A stretch of 16,005 nt of DNA from Acidobacteriota bacterium (GTDB lineage: Bacteria; Acidobacteriota; Vicinamibacteria; Vicinamibacterales; Fen-181), in contig PMKG01000206.1 in the NCBI GenBank assembly GCA_003157675.1, positions 1 through 16,005 of the forward strand. The letters run 5' to 3'. Positions 14,861 to 16,005 of this stretch are shown in pieces. The position numbers were made by a program, and so were the translations under genes. Positions within the stretch are counted from its first letter, which is position 1. Every line of letters begins with the position of its first letter. The notes below the pieces were generated by a model. That model was given only the letters and a program-made list of their open reading frames with translations, did not search any database and had not been told where the DNA came from.

Positions 14861-14874
14861 CCACGGCGGTCATC
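14856..14874. terminator. Small bidirectional hairpin at the convergent gene ends
   Basis: Arms GGTGACC (14856-14862) and GGTCATC (14868-14874), with one G-T pair and an ACGGC loop, overlap the phosphatase stop codon and the cysteine-synthase-family stop codon. It lies exactly between convergent genes separated by 12 bases. There is no T-run on either side, so efficiency as an intrinsic terminator is doubtful. Confidence 0.3.
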
Positions 14875-15796
14875 ATGCCCGCCGGTACACGTCGGTGCTC
14901 AGGTACTTGAGGCCGGTGTTCGCCATGAGCGTGACGACGCGGGCGTCGGGCCCGAGCCGCTCCGCGACTCGGATCGCCGCGACGACGTTCGCGCCGGAGG
15001 AGGTCCCGGCAAACAGCGCCTCTTCGCGCGCGAGCCGCCTCGTCATCTCCTTCGCCTCGTCGGTCGCGACCGGCAGGATCTCGTCGACGAGCGCCGGCTC
15101 CCACAGCGGAGGCACGCAGCCGATTCCCACTCCCTCGATCTTGTGGGGGCCGGCCTGGCCGCCGAGCAGCACCGACGACTCCGCCGGTTCGACCGCCACG
15201 ATCCGCACGCCCGGCTTGTGCCGTTTGAGCACGGTGGCCACGCCCCGCAGCGATGCGGCGGTCCCCACGCAGTGGACGAAGGCGTCGATGGCCCCGCTGG
15301 TCTCCTCCCAGATCTCCTCGCCGAGCGCGTGATAGCCTGCGATCGCGTCGTGGTTGTTGAGCTGGTCCGTCCAGTAGGTGCCGGGCTCGAGGCTGAGCGC
15401 GCGGGCGGTCTCGATCATCTCGAGGATCAGCTTCTTGGTCGTGCGGCCGCCCTCGCTCGGGACCAGCGTGAGCTCCGCGCCGAGCGCCGCCATGTGGTCG
15501 CGCTTCTCCTGGCTGAACGCGTCGGAGGTGACGATCCGGACACGGTAGCCCTTGGCGGCGCAGACGAGCGCGAGCGAGGTCCCTGTGCTGCCACCCGTGT
15601 ACTCGACGATCGTGCCTCCGGGCGTCAATCGGCCGTCGGCCTCGGCCCGTGAGATCACGGTCTCGGCCATCCGGTCCTTCATGCTCCCGGTCGGATTCTC
15701 CCACTCGAGCTTGGCGTACACTCCCGCACAGTGCGGCGGGACGACACGTCGAAGCCGAACCATCGAGGTGTGGCCAATGGCTGCGAGAACGTCCAT
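14873..15796 (-). CDS. PLP-dependent cysteine synthase-family enzyme (CysK/CysM/CBS fold type II)
   Basis: The protein has 307 residues. ATG 15796 is preceded by AAGGAGA at good spacing; the frame extends further upstream, but that part is Arg-rich and crosses the promoter region. The start MDVLAAIGHTSMVRLRR is typical of the family. NPTGSMKDR (34-42) carries the PLP Schiff-base Lys40. The substrate loop reads EYTGGSTGTSLA (65-76) instead of the PTSGNTG of classical cysteine synthases, the PLP-phosphate loop is GTAAS (178-182), and Ser267 in GTSSGAN matches the ring-nitrogen ligand. Family enzymes catalyse beta-replacement on O-acetylserine, O-phosphoserine, serine or similar substrates. The Asn-to-Ser change in the substrate loop makes the substrate uncertain. 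No cysE or sulfate genes are nearby. Confidence 0.92.
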   Translation of the reverse strand: MDVLAAIGHTSMVRLRRVVPPHCAGVYAKLEWENPTGSMKDRMAETVISRAEADGRLTPGGTIVEYTGGSTGTSLALVCAAKGYRVRIVTSDAFSQEKRDHMAALGAELTLVPSEGGRTTKKLILEMIETARALSLEPGTYWTDQLNNHDAIAGYHALGEEIWEETSGAIDAFVHCVGTAASLRGVATVLKRHKPGVRIVAVEPAESSVLLGGQAGPHKIEGVGIGCVPPLWEPALVDEILPVATDEAKEMTRRLAREEALFAGTSSGANVVAAIRVAERLGPDARVVTLMANTGLKYLSTDVYRRA

Positions 15797-15878
15797 GAGT
15801 CCGTCTCCTTGCCCTTCCTTCGCGGCGGCTCTGGGTGGCGAAGCGCCGATCGCGCCCGAGGCGACCGCGAAGACGGAG

Positions 15879-15912
15879 GAAGTATACCGGGTGGCGCACG
15901 CGAACGTGCCAC
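15879..15912 (-). promoter_or_regulatory. Probable promoter with overlapping operator-like inverted repeat for the cysteine-synthase-family gene
   Basis: On the minus strand TATACTTC (15886 down to 15879) gives a good -10, 84 bases before the start codon. Immediately upstream, 15891-15912 is an imperfect inverted repeat: GTGGC-G-CAC and GTGCCAC flank GCGAAC, with one bulged base. It covers the -35 region, where a repressor or activator would act. No consensus -35 is present, consistent with an activator or an alternative sigma factor. Pairing and -10 are seen; the role is inferred. Confidence 0.4.
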
Positions 15913-15938
15913 TGAAGACGCTCGTCGGGCGGCTCGGC

Positions 15939-15968
15939 TTGACACGCGTCGCTCGGCGTCGATATCGT
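15939..15968 (+). promoter_or_regulatory. Promoter-like sequence directed out of the right edge
   Basis: A perfect TTGACA (15939-15944) is followed after 18 bases by TATCGT (15963-15968), a four-of-six match to the -10 consensus. Transcription would run rightward out of the window and would start about 30 bases before the edge. It is divergent from the cysteine-synthase-family promoter, 53 bases away. Confidence 0.35.
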
Positions 15969-15990
15969 GAATCAGCCACAACTTCGGGGC

Positions 15991-16005
15991 GGGGTGCAAG
16001 TCCCC
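15991..16005 (+). other. GC hairpin at the right window edge, possible start of a structured RNA
   Basis: GGGG (15991-15994) and CCCC (16002-16005) enclose the seven-base loop TGCAAGT. It lies about 20 bases downstream of the predicted transcription start. The string resembles conserved stem-loops of group II introns and of cobalamin riboswitches, but the sequence is cut off here and neither family can be assigned. Confidence 0.2.

Noticed and set aside
15896..15911. Possible sigma-54 promoter (TGGCAC on the minus strand) upstream of the cysteine-synthase-family gene
   Set aside because: The -12 half is only a partial match (GTGCG for TTGCW) and its spacing is one base too long; the inverted repeat explains the same bases better.
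15937..16005. A tRNA ending in the GGGG-TGCAAGT-CCCC stem
   Set aside because: The loop lacks the TTC of a T-loop, and no D-arm or anticodon stem can be placed upstream.

Overview
The window is GC-rich, densely packed DNA, probably from a Gram-negative bacterium. An AsmA-type envelope protein, a hybrid histidine kinase, a SpoIIE-type phosphatase fused to a PDZ and membrane region, and short REP-like palindromes resemble what is common in Acidobacteriota, especially Vicinamibacteria. That placement is inference from protein style only; no rRNA or tRNA gene is present to confirm it.

Region 1 (1-5382, + strand) is mostly signalling. It holds the C-terminal end of a sigma-54-dependent NtrC-type regulator, a small receiver-only protein with degraded receiver residues, and a 954-residue membrane hybrid histidine kinase (PAS, GAF, PAS, HisKA, HATPase, REC). 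A predicted exported protein of unknown family follows the kinase after 13 bases. The kinase's extracytoplasmic sensor looks drastically shortened, while its catalytic and receiver residues are intact.

Region 2 (5410-6299) has a minus-strand CPBP-type intramembrane protease homologue whose N-terminal membrane part seems to be missing. A cluster of REP/BIME-like palindromes lies immediately upstream of it.

Region 3 (6300-8460, + strand) is a tightly overlapped three-gene operon for glycerophospholipid metabolism: a CDP-alcohol phosphatidyltransferase, a diacylglycerol kinase-type lipid kinase and a CDP-diglyceride synthase. Read as a pathway it could turn diacylglycerol into phosphatidate, then CDP-diacylglycerol, then a phosphatidyl-alcohol.

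Region 4 (8488-10378) is a divergent pair: a four-zinc-ribbon protein, and a YdjI-like SPFH membrane-scaffold protein that ends in an excisionase-type helix-turn-helix. This architecture is the best candidate for something undescribed.

Region 5 (10386-15796) has an AsmA-family protein (minus), a divergent PDZ-membrane-GAF-SpoIIE phosphatase (plus), and a PLP-dependent cysteine-synthase-family enzyme (minus) converging on the phosphatase gene. The right edge carries an outward promoter-like sequence and an unresolved GC hairpin. No CRISPR array, insertion sequence, prophage, tRNA or rRNA was seen. No stretch longer than 300 bases lacks a gene; the larger gaps (427-710, 1182-1442, 6055-6299, 12054-12292) are described through their inverted repeats and promoter candidates.
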